DNA of 64,000 nucleotides from Areca catechu (Eukaryota; Streptophyta; Magnoliopsida; Arecales; Arecaceae): NCBI GenBank assembly GCA_021397845.1, contig CM038049.1, forward strand, positions 99,230,877 to 99,294,876. Reading direction: 5' to 3'. The position numbers and the translations under genes were made by a program. This document shows, one piece after another, positions 1-11,171 of the stretch; within the stretch, counting starts at the first letter, position 1; every line of letters begins with the position of its first letter. The notes below the pieces were generated by a model. The model was not told the DNA's origin, did no database searches, and saw only the letters and a program-made list of their open reading frames with translations.

Positions 1-450
1 CACCGAAGTTGCAACATAAGGGGAGGATTGAGACCCTCTCCTTAGCCCAAAACCACCTCCCGTGCATTCGAACCTGAGCCTTTAATCTTAAAATTTATTA
101 GACCTAACTTGTCCTAGTGGGCTAGGGACACCAACTGGTTGGGTCTAGGCTGGTGTTGAGTCAGTTTATCTAGTTACTCTGTGTGTGCTTTATACTCAGT
201 GTCTAGAACGGTGGTTCAGGGATTCTGTCCCGAAGGGCTTGTGTGCTGGTCCGCCTACCTGGCCAATCACTGATTGGTATCTAGGTTTGGCAATTAGGGA
301 CCTAACACTCCCCTTACACCTACCTGGCTGAGTCCCGAGTTACTACAAGCTAGCTTGCCACTCTGATTGGGCATTTAGTTTGGGCTCTAGGTCTAGTTAG
401 CCCGTAGTCGTTTCAGTTGAGTCTCATTTGGTGTGCTTTCTTGCATCATC
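1..450 (+). other. 5' leader of G1, non-coding
   Basis: No gene is seen. Several stretches (for example around 100-150 and 220-310) match the leader of G4 at about 27940-28260, including the CCTAGTGGGCTAGGGACACC block, which places this DNA between a 5' LTR and gag. The primer-binding site is upstream of the window. Confidence 0.7.
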
Positions 451-1296
451 ATGTCCACCCGGAACGGAGTACCCTACCAACCTGGTCAAACCCAACCTGA
501 TTTAGAGGCCATGATTAGAACTCTTACCAAAAGTATAACCAAATTGAGTCAGGATATGACTGATACTGTTGCCCAGTTTAGGAATCCAGTCCGTGAGGAT
601 CTTACCCAGCTTAGGGATCGAGTCCAAGTACTTGAGGAACCTAGACATCATAATTGGACTCCTGACCCAGATTTTAATGTCCCTCAACCTCACCCACACC
701 AGGAGCCTAGGAGGACCTTATACCGTGATCCCAAGCATAACCTTAGGAAGCCTAACCATGATATCTATAGTGTGGATCGTGTCTATGAGAGGTCCTTACA
801 ATATTCTAGACCAGTCACTCAACAACCCAAGTCTTCTAGATCAAACCATTTAGATCCACACCCATGCCCAAGTAAGGTCTCTACTAGCTTGAAACCCAGT
901 GTGACCCAAGTTCCTATATCGCAAGAATGTTGGTTTTGTGGAGAAAGAGGCCATAAATCTAGTCAGTGCCCATGCATAGGACTGGCTTGTGCACAACTAA
1001 GTGGTAAGAATCCTAAGGATGACATTAATGAGGGAGAACCCAAGCCTACCAATGAGGAAGAAAGGTTAGGTATGACAAGCCCAGAATCAGTTGACCCGAT
1101 TACCACTGACCCGAAACCCATTGAAGATGGCATCGAGGAAGTATATGATGCTGGCTTGAGTCTAGTTGATGAATATAAGGGGGAAGAACTTGAAGAATGT
1201 GACATCGATACTATTGGTTCCTTACCTGAGGAGACCTTGGAAAGCAACCAAGTGGTAGGACCTAGTTCAGAAATTCAAGAGATTTGTGAGAACTAG
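451..1296 (+). CDS. Gag-like protein of G1
   Basis: Capsid/nucleocapsid-type protein of a gypsy element, expected to package element RNA in cytoplasmic particles. The first ATG of the open frame is at 451 (an in-frame GTG lies just upstream), giving about 281 residues. The N-terminal 50 residues look helical or coiled (MIRTLTKSITKLSQDM), followed by a charged Pro/Arg/Tyr-rich middle. A complete CCHC zinc knuckle (C-x2-C-x4-H-x4-C, CWFCGERGHKSSQC) sits at 928-969. The C-terminus is acidic, with an E-E-V-Y-D-A-G-L-S-L-V-D-E-Y motif also found in G2, G3 and G4. The frame stops at 1294-1296, but similarity to the G3/G4 polyprotein continues beyond, so this is probably a truncated polyprotein. Function is inferred from family features. 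Confidence 0.7.
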   Translation: MSTRNGVPYQPGQTQPDLEAMIRTLTKSITKLSQDMTDTVAQFRNPVREDLTQLRDRVQVLEEPRHHNWTPDPDFNVPQPHPHQEPRRTLYRDPKHNLRKPNHDIYSVDRVYERSLQYSRPVTQQPKSSRSNHLDPHPCPSKVSTSLKPSVTQVPISQECWFCGERGHKSSQCPCIGLACAQLSGKNPKDDINEGEPKPTNEEERLGMTSPESVDPITTDPKPIEDGIEEVYDAGLSLVDEYKGEELEECDIDTIGSLPEETLESNQVVGPSSEIQEICEN

Positions 1297-2124
1297 GTTC
1301 CTTTAGTCAGATACCCCTAGGAAGAACTCATAGTTTTAGCCTGAGCTATCAGTTCGTACCCTCTAATGACAATCATTCCCTAAGTACCAATTGAAGATCT
1401 TTGCACTGAACTGTTTAAGTTTGCCCACCCTATGGTAGATCCTCTCCTTAGGATGACTGAATCAAGCCTCTTACAATTGGACCTTGTCCCACGCCCAGCC
1501 ACTAAGGTCTCTCCCGTAATCTCAGTTGAACATCCTTGTCTTGAGCGGATTGATTCACCCAGTTCTGTAGAAGTCCTCCTTATGGCCCCAGACCCCTTCC
1601 TTCGCATGACTGACCTACCCTTCTATAGAGTATACCTTTCCGCACCCATAGGTCAAATTTCAAGTCTTGAGGTCATCATCCATAGGCCCTTCCATGAATC
1701 ATTCTCTAATCCATTTCTTGAGAAAGTGGGTCATTATTTGCTTAGAGAACAAACCTTAACTGTTGCAATCACATGTCCTAGGCTACTCCCCGAACCATCT
1801 CTTGATCCATTCCTGGGAGTAGCAAACTTTTCCTTTCGTAAGGATGACCAGTTGACACTCATAGATCACCATTCAATCCTTCAGGTCACCACCTTTAGTC
1901 AGCAGGTAATTCGAGACTCCACCTCATATTTCCTCCCTTTATCTAGGACTTCCAATGCTTCTTACACCATCCAAGTATACTTTGTCGAAGTCTTTAGAGT
2001 GAACCACGTGTCAGAACCTATTAGGTTTGCCACCTACTTCTGGAAGACCTTATGGCACCTACTAGGCATCCATGATAAGTTTTCATGCTCTGCATGCCAT
2101 CCTCCGACCCAAGGTCAAACCTAG
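1297..2124 (+). pseudogene. Unrecognised conserved segment joined to integrase fragment (G1)
   Basis: An open frame at 1432-2124 (230 residues) continues the gag region after stops near 1300-1340. I do not recognise the first about 190 residues. The last 35 match the gypsy integrase core just after its second catalytic Asp (FATYFWKTLWHLLG, then a degraded HPQTDGQT). The stretch before the junction has TSYFLP around 1921, which recurs in G3 (about 20820, minus strand) and G4 (about 29575) just before the same integrase junction. In this lineage, then, protease to integrase core is replaced by this segment. Its role is unknown; it may be a structural spacer or a remnant of captured sequence. 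Confidence 0.65.
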
Positions 2125-2227
2125 AGAGCCGTAGTTTGTTAGGTTTAGACCTAGGGTTCCTTTGAATAAAGTCCATTCTTTAGGAATGCATCGTCAGTCG
2201 AGTTTAGGACATTGACTCAGATTTTGG

Positions 2228-2557
2228 TTGAGTGAGAATACCAGGAATTGGGATTTGTATTTACCCAGGGCTGAATTTGCATATAATGACTCGGTCAATA
2301 GGTCTATAGGTAAAAGCCCTTTTGAGATTGTTCATGGGTACAAGCCTCACACACCACTTGACCTAGTTCTTTTGCCAGTCCACATACGAGTCTCCGAGTC
2401 TGCTGAAGACTTTGCACAGCATGTAAAGAACTTGCATAAAGAAATTCATGCCAAAATAACTTTAAGTAATGAAACTTATAAGAAGTTGGCTGATTCTCAA
2501 AGGCGAGTCAAAACTTTTGTTGAGGGAGACTATGTAATGATTAGGTTAAGGCCTTAG
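2228..2557 (+). pseudogene. Integrase C-terminal part (G1)
   Basis: The frame encodes the end of the gypsy integrase core and the linker behind it: NWDLYLPRAEFAYNDS, then GKSPFEIVHGYKP, then a basic/helical stretch ending GDYVMIRLRP. This matches the region of G2 at 12395-12700. A stop at 2555-2557 lies inside a conserved motif, and the frame resumes from 2558 towards the chromodomain. The catalytic Glu region between 2124 and 2228 is degraded, so no active integrase could be made. Confidence 0.75.
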
Positions 2558-2614
2558 CGGTTTCCTCCTGGAACCGTTAGAAAGCTACATGCTAGAGGAG
2601 CTGGACCATTTAGA

Positions 2615-3085
2615 GTGATGAAGAGAGTGGGACCCAATGCCTATGTGCTTGAGTTGCCTCCAGAGCTAGGCATTAGCTCCACTTTCAACATTACAGACCT
2701 AGTAGAGTACAGGGAGCTAGCTGTGATTCCCAGTGAGCCATTTGAACCTAATCCTGTTATTGAGAGTGATCCCGACCCTGTGTGTCCACCAACAAACTGG
2801 CCTGTGAGGAAAGAGCAAATTGAAAAGATCTTGGATGATCAGGTTATCTCTACTCGTAATCGAGGATACCAAAGAAACCTGGTCCGCTGGCAAGGAAGGC
2901 CAGATTCTGATGACTCTTGGATCTCCCGAGATGAATTACAAGAGCTGGATCTAAATATCATGGAGAGATACCAGAGCCAACTTGAGCCTTACTCGACAGG
3001 GTCGAGTTCCTCCCACCACGGGAGAATTGGTGTGGGCACCAGGATCAAACAAAGACTTCAAGGTTCCATTCGGATCTTTGATTGA
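2615..3085 (+). CDS. Integrase tail with chromodomain (G1)
   Basis: This open frame carries the beta-strand module after integrase (PNAYVLELPPELGISSTFNITDL) and then a chromodomain-like module near residues 65-110, with the core LVRWQGRP, then DSWISRDEL. Chromodomains at integrase C-termini are known to direct chromovirus insertion to heterochromatin. The frame runs 58 bases into the 3' LTR before its stop. It is probably the 3' end of a longer polyprotein rather than a separate gene. The start is not defined; the Met-Met at 2615 is internal to the module. Confidence 0.75.
   Translation: MMKRVGPNAYVLELPPELGISSTFNITDLVEYRELAVIPSEPFEPNPVIESDPDPVCPPTNWPVRKEQIEKILDDQVISTRNRGYQRNLVRWQGRPDSDDSWISRDELQELDLNIMERYQSQLEPYSTGSSSSHHGRIGVGTRIKQRLQGSIRIFD
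2991..3007. other. Hairpin ACTCGAC-N3-GTCGAGT before the 3' LTR (G1)
   Basis: A perfect 7-bp inverted repeat with a 3-base loop (AGG), 20 bases upstream of the LTR start and just before the purine-rich GGGAGAAT primer region. The same stem is present at the same place in G2, G3, G4 and in the TR array. Confidence 0.75.
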
Positions 3086-4794
3086 CCTTGCCCGAGATAA
3101 TTAGGGTTTCAAGTTGTATAATAAAGTTGACCTGGTCAATGTGAGGTTGTATTTTTATTTTTGAGTCTGTAGTCCTTTTGGGACCTTTGCATTTCAATTC
3201 AATTGAGTCATGTTGACTCAGTCTATCATTTGTTTGTGTCATGGTCAAAGTCAAGAGGGCTATTTGAAGACCCAAGACAAGAGGCGCCATATCTCTTTGC
3301 CATAGGGTGCCACATTTTTTCTTCCATGATCCAGCTACAAGTGGGTGCCACACTCCCTGCCACATCTCCATCTAGTGTCTTTGGTCCCCACACCATAAGA
3401 AGTAAGTTCCCCTTTTTCTTGCACCACTTGGGAGAGAAATCCATCAAGATACCTCAATCCAAGGGGGAGCCAACTTCTTTCCAAATAAACCCAAGCCAGG
3501 ATGGCAAGAATTTTTCTTGAAGAGAGGATCAAGGAGGTGCCCCACAATGTTCCATAAAAATCCAAGTTAAAAAAGGGAAGAGAGCATGTCTTGGGGAGAA
3601 AATCAAGGAGGCACCAAAAAGTTTCCTAAAGTGCCAATGCCATGAAAAGAAAGGAGCAACACTTGGGGAGCAAGACTAGGAGGCGCCCAAATACTTCCAA
3701 ATAAAACCAAGCATGGAAGGAAAATGCTTGTCTTGAAGAGCAAGGCTAGGAGGCACCATCTTCTTGCCATTTGGAGCCACCAATCAACATTTAAGGAATC
3801 TTTTGGCCGGCCATTAAGAGGAGGATTTGATTCTACATGCCTAATTGAGAGTCCATCCCATTAGTCCCACATGGGAAGATGTAAAAACTTGATTTCTTGT
3901 AAAGGTCTATAAAATAGACCGCTCTTGTAAGTTTTAGAATAATGATGAATGAAATCAATTTCTTTGTGAGCAACTTTGTGTTTCTCTCTTCCGCACTTGT
4001 ATTCAAGTGCTGAGCTCCGTGAGGGAGTAAATCCGGGTTCCCTAGGAACTTTAAGGAGGTGTGAGATCTCCAACCCCAAAACCCTAGCTTAGTCCACCCA
4101 TCTCTACTCCACCACCACCAAACCCTAGCCGCCCATCATCTTTCCTCCAATCACCATCCAAACCCTAATTTTCAATCTATATCCCACGGCCCCTCTCTTC
4201 CACATAGAGGCCATCCACCAGCATCCAGGTTCAGATCAACTGTTTCAACTACAGAGCAAGTTCAAAGAAAAGTCAGATCAGTATCAAGATCTCCAGAACT
4301 TCTACATCCAACAATCTTCATTAAGTCCTCAGGTCAGTGTCTTTCTTTGAGTTTCTGGTTCTTCTTTTGTTCTTCTTCTTCCAGATCCCGAGTTCAAGAA
4401 GAAGGCCAACCTTGCCATAGGACTACAATCCGAGGATCCATTGCGAAGATACTCCGTCTCCAAGGATCCTACAATCTGCTCGAGAGTGTCCTTCAATTGA
4501 AGCAACAAGAGATATCACAGTCAGGTATAAAACCTTCTCTTCTCTCTTCGTCTGTTTCTTGAAAGATGAGTAAACCCTAGATCTGAGGGTTTCTCAATCT
4601 CCAGCGATCCTACTTCTGAGTTACTCTGATAATCCACTCCTTTTAATTGTGCTTTCTGTCATTTCTTAGTTTCTTTCAACATTAGTTTATCTTTCCTTTG
4701 AGTCAAAGCCGACTTCTGAAAATATATATATATATATAAAAAGAATCAGTCTTAATTTACTTCCGCATCGCATCATTTTATTTGTTCTGCATCA
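3028..4794 (+). repeat. 3' LTR of G1
   Basis: Starts TGGTGTGGGCACC and ends TTCTGCATCA (1767 bp). The start follows the chromodomain and the polypurine tract, as in G2-G4. The end is fixed by comparison with the inverted solo LTR at 5046-6671, which matches along its length and is bounded by a TSD. A TATA box lies at 3908-3916, and AT-rich sequence with a (TA)n run sits near 4720. Confidence 0.8.
3908..3916 (+). promoter_or_regulatory. TATA box in G1 LTR
   Basis: TATAAAATA sits mid-LTR, about 880 bp after the LTR start, as expected for the U3/R boundary; the inverted solo LTR has a similar TA-rich run at about 5940. Transcription would start roughly 30 bp downstream. This is motif evidence only. 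Confidence 0.5.
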
Positions 4795-5045
4795 CACCAC
4801 CCCACCTCTTACCTGGCTAGTGGAAGGATTTGTTGCTGAGTTGAATGTAAGTTGAGTCGATCCATTCCACTTTGTCTCTAGGTCTAGCAAACTGTAGTAC
4901 ATAGTAATCATGTGTGCTTGACTATATCATAACACCTTGACTGATTGATTGCATGACCACTAGGTTAGGAACCCAATACCAACAGTCTAAACCCCAACCC
5001 AGTTCAACCATGGAGCCTAATTTTGAGACTCTCATAAAGGCCATG
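4795..5045 (+). pseudogene. G2 leader fragment and gag start
   Basis: The first 215 bases are leader; CCACCCCACC...TACCTGG...AGTGGAAGGATT also occurs in the G3 leader (about 21880-21930, minus strand). The gag ATG is at 5010 (ATGGAGCC). After 12 codons the frame is interrupted at CCATG (5041-5045) by a solo LTR, and the same CCATG restarts the frame at 6672. The start matches G4, whose gag also begins ATGGAG. Confidence 0.75.
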
Positions 5046-6671
5046 TGATATAGAACAAATAAGATGATGCGATGCGTAAGTAAATTAAGACTAATTTTTT
5101 TTTTTTTTTTTTGTTAGAAGTTGGATTCACTCAAAAACAAGGCTAACTAATATTGAAAGAAAATATGCACTGAAAGAAAGCACAATTCAAAATAGTAGAT
5201 TATCAGAGTAATAAAGAAGTAGGATCGCTGGGGATTGAGAAACCCCCAGACCTAGGGTTTACTCCTCTTTCAAGAAACAGACGAAGAGAGAAGAGAATGT
5301 TTTATACCTGACTATGATATCTCTCTTTGCTTCAATTGAAGGACACTCTCGAGCAGATTGTAGGATCCTTGGAGATGAGGTATCTTCGTAATGGATCCTC
5401 GGATTGCAGTCCTATGGCAAGGTTGGCCTTCTTCTCGTACTCTGGATCTGGAAAAGATGAAGAACAAGATAAGGATGTAAGAAACTCAAGGAAGAGACCT
5501 TTACCTGGGATAGCTCCGGACTGCTTGAACTTTGAAGATGAGGGAAGAGTATGGAGGTGGCGGTGGAAGATGGAGTGGATTTAGGATTTGGCTGGTAGGA
5601 CGGCGGCTTGCAGATGAAAAGGACCTAGGGCTTGATATAGTGGGCGGTGGCTTGGAGAAGGAGATGGCGGCCTTGAATGAAGTGGGAATAGGGTTTAGGA
5701 ATTTGGGTGTTGGTGGCTAGGATGATGAAAGGAAATTAGGGTTGGCGGCCAGGGATGAAAGCAGGGCAGGGTTTTGGTAACTTTGGAGATCTCTCACCTC
5801 CTCAAGGCTCCAATGGAACCCGGATTTACTCCCTCACGGAGCTCAACACTCAAAGAAGTACGGAAGAAGAGAACACAAGGTTGATCAACACAAGAAAAGA
5901 TTTCATTTACTCATTCTTATCAAAAGATTACATAAGGGTCCAATATATAGACCTTGCAAGAGAAACAAAATTACACTACTTCCCATATGGGACTAAACAT
6001 TCATCCTAAGCATGAAAAACTTTCCCTTGACCGACCAGGCTTCTTTCCTTGGAGTGGGCGGCCTCAAATGCAAGGTGATGGCTTCATATGGCAGGTATGT
6101 GGGGCACCTCCTAGTTCTTCTCCTTAAGTCATGGGTTTTCTTTCCATGACTTGCTCTTTCTTGGAAGAAAATACTCATCTCCTAGTCTTTCTCCCCAAGA
6201 CTAGGCTCCTTCCATTCATATCCAGGTACTTTAGGCAGGTGTGGGCGCCTACCTTGAAGTCCTCTCCAAGAAAAATCCCCTGCTCCTTTAGCTTGGTTAC
6301 TTTTGGCAGCTTGTGGGCGCCTTCCTTGACTTCTCCTAAGAAAATTTTCTTGCTCTCTTGGGCGTGGGGACCAGGGACACTAGGATGAAATGTGGCACCA
6401 ACTGGTCTTGGGAGTGTGGCTGGGAGTGTGGCGTCCACTTGCATTTGGCCTTGGAAGAAAAAATGATGCCCTAGGGAATGGCGCCAACCAGGACTTGACT
6501 TGGACTTAGACTGAGTCAACATGACTCAACAAAATGAAATGCAGACTCAAAGAAATAAAATAATCTGGTTGACCAGGTCAACCCTTATTACAAACCCTAA
6601 TCTTCGGGCAAGGTCATTCAGAGATCTAGATGGAACCCTGAAGTCTTCTTCTGATTTTGGTGCCCGCACCA
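5046..6671 (-). repeat. Solo gypsy LTR, minus strand, in G2 gag
   Basis: Reverse-oriented LTR of the same family as the G1 LTR. On the plus strand it begins TGATATAGAACA and ends GCCCGCACCA. It is flanked by the perfect TSD CCATG (5041-5045 and 6672-6676). No internal sequence is present, so it is a product of LTR-LTR recombination. With the plus-oriented LTR at 3028-4794 it forms a large imperfect inverted repeat with a loop of about 250 bp. Confidence 0.88.
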
Positions 6672-6676
6672 CCATG

Positions 6677-7930
6677 AGTGACCAGATTATCATCCAATTG
6701 ACCACCCAGATGAACCAAATGAATACCCAATCCCAAAATCAGCTTACCCAATTAACCACCCAAATGAATCATAGATTTGACTAATTGACCCAATCGAATA
6801 ACCAAGAAACCAATAGGCTTGACCATTTAACCAATAGGCTTGACCAAGTAGAGGACTGATTAGGAACCCTAGAAAGAACCCAAGAGTCCAATACTGAACC
6901 TGATCCTAATTCACCCCTTTCCACATCCCATAACCCTAGGAGAGCCCAAAATCATGACCAATTTATGGAGCCCAACCCTAGGAGAGCCCAATGCCAGGAG
7001 CCATATCAGGAGCTATATCAAGAGCCAACCTTGAGCGTACTAGGAAATAGAAAGAACTTCCTCCTATAAACACCTGGCAAGACATGAAACAGAAACTTAA
7101 GAAAAAGTACCTTCCTGAATCCTACAATCAGAAACTCCTAGACCAATGGAATAGGATACGTCAAGGGAATAGGCATGTATCAGATTATATTGTCCAGTTT
7201 GATGACTTCGCCATAAGGTGTAATGAACCCGAGTCTCTGGCACATACCTTGTCTAGGTTTAGAATCGAATTATGTAAAGATATCCAAAGAGAGCTATATA
7301 TGAGGGAGGTCACTAATTTGGAGCAAGCCTACCAGATAGCTAGACACTATGAACAATTTCAGAGGGGACCTACATACCAGCGATCCAAACCTTCTAGGAG
7401 CAATGCCCCCTTTCCAAAATCGAACTCTATCCAGGTATACCAGGACCAACCCAATCCCAATCCAATTCGATCCAACCCCAACCTAGTCTAATCGAACCCC
7501 AACCTAGTCCGATCCAACCTTAACCCAACTCGACCCAACCCCAACCTAACCCAACCCATCCCAACCCTAACCCTCTTCGACCCAACCCTAGCCTGAGTCA
7601 ATCCTGTTCCAGCAATTCTGCACCTTTTAGGACTGATAAAGTAAGGCACACGCATTTTAGAAAACCCCAAGCCCCAGCCCCAATGCTTGCTTTAGATGCA
7701 ATAAGGTAGGTCATTATGCTAGCCAATGTCACACCAGATCTTTACGCATAGGGGAGCTTGAGGAGGAAGAGCCTGAACCTAATAATGAAGAAGGTGAAGA
7801 GGTCTATGAAGTTGAGGCAGACTTGATTGATGAGTATGAGGAAGATGAGAAAGAATTTGATCAGTTTGACCTAGTAGGGGTAGTTAGGTGCATCCTAGCC
7901 TAGACTAGGACACATGAAGATTGGCATAGG
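6677..7930 (+). pseudogene. Gag of G2
   Basis: Continues the gag frame after the solo LTR. The N-terminus is a Gln/Asn/Thr-rich coiled segment with repeated QLTTQMN units (6690-6780). The retrotransposon gag core is at 7084-7490, with RQGNRHVSDYIVQF and a C-terminal QAYQIARHYEQF. A Pro/Asn/Gln-rich stretch (7430-7600) repeats CCAACCC-like units. A complete CCHC knuckle (CFRCNKVGHYASQC) lies at 7688-7729 and is followed by the acidic EVYEVEADLIDEYEEDE segment. Stops at 6781-6783 and several later points, plus frameshifts, kill it. It compares directly with the gag of G1, G3 and G4. Confidence 0.8.
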
Positions 7931-7951
7931 AATAACATCCTATAAACCTTT

Positions 7952-8335
7952 ATGAAAATTAGGGATAAGGTATGCAACATTATTATAGATAGTAGGAGCT
8001 GTGTGAGTGCCATCTCACTTAAGGCAGTTAAAATCCTAGGCTTAAGCCCAGTTCCCCATCCTAGCCCCTATAAGGTTTCTTGGATAGATTCCACATCCAT
8101 ACCCATAAAATTTAGATGCCAAGTCCAAATCCAGCTTCAGTCTTATTAGGATAAAGTATGGTGTGATGTTGTGCCCATGGGAGTTAGCAATATAATTTTA
8201 GGTAGACCCTGGCTTTATGATCATGACGCTACCCTATATGGCCGGTCTAATGCATGTATGTTTAGCTTTCATGGGAAGAAGATTACAATTAACCCCACCC
8301 CACCTCAGGATAAAGTTAAGAGATGATCTAGCTTA
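7952..8335 (+). pseudogene. Aspartic protease region of G2
   Basis: Retropepsin-like domain that would cut the Gag-Pol polyprotein. The active-site motif expected as D-S/T-G reads I-I-D-S-R-S-C, so the essential Gly is replaced by Arg (about 7985-8005). Downstream, ILGRPWLYDHDATL (8190-8235) is the second conserved protease motif of plant gypsy elements. A stop after QLQSY (8147-8149) breaks the frame between the two motifs. Confidence 0.75.
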
Positions 8336-8416
8336 CTAAAAGAGAAGAAGTCTTGAGTTAATTTAATCATTGCTAAAGAGCTAAAGAAGGAGATATCTGA
8401 GGGAACTATTGTTTGG

Positions 8417-9326
8417 ATGTTAACTGTAAAAGAAGTACTTGATCAATCTGATAAACAGTACCCTCAGGAGGTCAAGGGAATCTTAAGTGAGTTTAATGAT
8501 ACATTTCCCAATGATTTACCTGACCAGTTACCACCAATAAGGGACGTCCAACATGTCATAGATCTAGTCCCAGGAGCTACCCTACCCAATCTGCCCCAAT
8601 ATAGAATAAACCTAACTGAACATTTAGAGTTACAGAGACAGGTAAGTGAACTCCTTAGAAAAGGGTTTATTAAGAAGAGCTTAAGTCTTTGTGCTGTACC
8701 AGCCCTATTAACCCCTAAGAAGGATGGCACATGGAGGATGTGTGTCGACAGTCATGCCATAAACAAAATTACTATGAAATATAGGTTTTCCATTCCCCGA
8801 TTGGACGATATGTTAGATATGATGGCCGGTGCAACCATCTTTTCAAAAATTGACCTTAAGAGCAGCTATCATCAGGTTAGAATCAGACTAGGGAATGAGT
8901 GAAAAATGGCATTAAAACCAAGGATGGTCTATATGAATGGGTTGTTATGCCTTTTGGGTTATCTAATGCCCCCAGCACCTTCATAAGAATTATGACCCAA
9001 GTCCTAAGGATGTTCATAGGAAAGTTTGTAGTGGTTTATTTTAATGACATCCTAATCGACAGTAGGACTAAGGAAGACTACTTGGATCACTTGAGATAGA
9101 TTTACCAAACCCTTAGGAAGGAGAATATCTATGCCAACTTAAAAAAGTGTGATTTCCTGACCCATAGAGTCATCTTCCTAGTATTTATGGTGACCCCTGA
9201 CGGAGTGTCCGCTGATCCTGAAAAGGTTAGATCTATAGTAGAGTAGCCAGTACCCACTAGTATCCATGAGGTACGTAGTTTTCATGGTCTAGCCACTTTC
9301 TATATGAGATTTATCAAGGGATTTAG
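8417..9326 (+). pseudogene. Reverse transcriptase of G2
   Basis: Polymerase palm and fingers of a gypsy RT. The motifs in order are DVQHVIDLVPGA, LLRKGFI (about 8660), TPKKDGTWRMCVD (8708-8750), IDLKSSYHQVRI (about 8850-8885), a stop at 8900-8902, then MPFGLSNAPSTF (8950-8985). The catalytic box reads Y-F-N-D at 9037-9048 where Y-F-D-D is expected, so one metal-binding Asp is lost. More stops follow at 9097-9099 and 9244-9246. The frame is then cut by a copia solo LTR at 9327 and continues at 11172 into RNase H. Confidence 0.85.
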
Positions 9327-11166
9327 TATTGGGAGTTATGTCCCAAAGCCAATTGTCTAGGCTGTAGACGGTTATGCTATCTTTGTATTTGTATATGAAT
9401 TTTTTTTCAATAAATAAAAGTTATTTTTCGCTGTCCATCATATTTACGTTTCCTGTAAAGAACTCTTGTGTGATGGAGTCCTTAGAACTACATTGTTTGA
9501 TATAGAGAGGATATATCAAGTAGTTCTTAAACTGGTTCACAACCAAATGATACATTGTTATAGAACGATAATGTATCAAGTGTAAGTTGTTGTATGTCAC
9601 ATTTGTTGGTTGTCCTATTAACCAAGGAGTGTGGAGACACTGGTGTGACATGCAAATGAAATGTATGACATCTTACTAAACGTGACTATCTACGGAGCTC
9701 CCTTCTGTCAAAGGATTGCTCGTGAAGGGATATGGGTATATGTGTCCTTCAGACCTGAGGTCACCATAGCAGCTTGCAAGCAACTCACTGAACTTTGGTA
9801 CCGGACTACCTGGATTTCTAATCCAGTGATGGAAGGTTTCCGGGTGCTGTCAAGTACTTTTGGAGCGGTGGTGGATCAAGATGGAATTGACCTCTTCAAA
9901 TAGTTTAGATTGAATGACTCACTATGTCTCAATTCAGCAAAACCTCGACCAGGATAGTTCTTGTGAGGAGTCACAGAACTTGTGAGGTTGAGACATGATC
10001 TGGATAAACCAAATTAGGGTTGGCAGTCTAACCCTAGGTCATCCTGAGCATTGTAAGGTCAAAGGGATGAATTATGTGGCAACCATATGCTAGAGATTCT
10101 TGTGAGGTGCTCGGCGTCTTTAACCTATCCAGACGTTGGGTATCATTGCTAGATGAGGACTTTGACTAGTACTGGAAATGTTTCAGTGCTACCAACTTAG
10201 TGTTCAAACCTATGGGATCACACACCATAGAGGATTTCTATCTGATCTTATGGCTAATCGATGATTGGGAATCGTTTGTCGTTACCCGAAGTCAATATGA
10301 TTGACTTTGTTCCAAGTGTCGACACTTGGAATTTTGCAAGTGTTGACACTTGGTGAAGTGTTGACACTTGGCAATTTTTGAGTGTCGACGCTTCCTGTGA
10401 TGAATAGATTTCTGGGAGGATTTCGTGAAGAATTTTTGGGTAGGTTTTGACCTGGTTTGAATTTCGAATTCAAACCAGTTTTGGATCCAAGGCTTTATGG
10501 TATGAAAGTCATACTTACCTTAATGGGTTGGACCTATTTGGAATGGCCTTGATCCTCTACCCCATTCTCTCCCCTTAACTCTCCTTTCTTCTTCTCCCTC
10601 TCATGGCTGCACCTATAAATGAGGGTCATTCTATAAGCTACAGAGGTTACAACAACAGCAAAAGAAAACTTTGAGAGAGATAGATAAGGGTTGTGAGAAT
10701 TCTAAGGATTGGGTGTGAGCAACCTAGCACTCTAGCTAGGTTTTGGAATGAGAGGTTTTGGGAGGAGGTTCCTATTTTCCTCTTAGTCTTCCTGGAAGAA
10801 GAAGATCAGCCAAGGATCCCGAAGAGCTAGCACTCTGAGAGAGTTGATCAGAGTCGAGCCCAGGTTAGATTTCCTATAGAGGCCGGATGCGTGTGTGGCT
10901 CGAGCACCCTCTTCCTTCTCACAGCACTTCCATTGCTTCTCTCAGAGGTATAAAGGTATGGTACTTTTATATATATTCATTTATTTTTTATGTTATATGA
11001 ATGCTAGGTCATTATGCTAGTTCCTGTTGCGGGCAGATCGGTAGATTGTTTAGATCTATCTACCGAGCCTTCCGATGTGCATGCTTTAAAATTATTTTAA
11101 AACACATATCTTGTTGCCCTCTTTTCTTGTATATTGTATGCTAGGTGTAGATGCTTTTCACCTTCA
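9327..11166 (+). repeat. Solo LTR of copia family A in G2 pol
   Basis: 1840 bp, very similar to the LTRs of element A (14197-16047 and 33870-35722). It starts TATTGGGAGTTATG where the others have TGTTGGGAATT, so the terminal TG is mutated, and it ends ACCTTCA. The TSD TTTAG is perfect (9322-9326 and 11167-11171), and the G2 pol frame resumes on the far side. A cluster of AAGTGTCGACACTT-like palindromes lies at 10315-10395. No other genes are seen in it. Confidence 0.88.
10614..10620 (+). promoter_or_regulatory. TATA box in copia A-family LTR
   Basis: TATAAAT follows a pyrimidine-rich tract and lies about 220 bp after the palindrome cluster. The two LTRs of element A have a decayed version here (CTACAAATGA). 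This is motif evidence only. Confidence 0.45.
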
Positions 11167-11171
11167 TTTAG

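Larger units (their letters stand above)
1..4794 (+). mobile_element. G1: partial RT-less Ty3/gypsy (chromovirus) element
   Basis: The left end is outside the window. What is visible is the 5' leader, gag with a zinc knuckle, an acidic segment, an unrecognised segment, an integrase tail, a chromodomain and a 3' LTR. Protease, RT, RNase H and most of the integrase core are missing, and the same layout is seen in G3 and G4. The 3' LTR ends ...GCATCA at 4794 and runs directly into the middle of another gypsy leader (that of G2), so G1 probably inserted into G2. In that case the 5 bases after 4794 (CACCA) should also precede its 5' LTR, which cannot be checked here. Confidence 0.8.

Noticed and set aside
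963..1247. Minus-strand open frame opposite the G1 gag
   Set aside because: Antisense shadow of the gag coding region, Ser-rich, no domain.
4724..4737. (TA)n run as a functional feature
   Set aside because: A short simple repeat inside an LTR; no further support.
3028..6671. The inverted LTR pair as a single foldback or DNA transposon
   Set aside because: The right arm has its own TSD (CCATG) and interrupts a gag frame that resumes, so it is an independent solo LTR.
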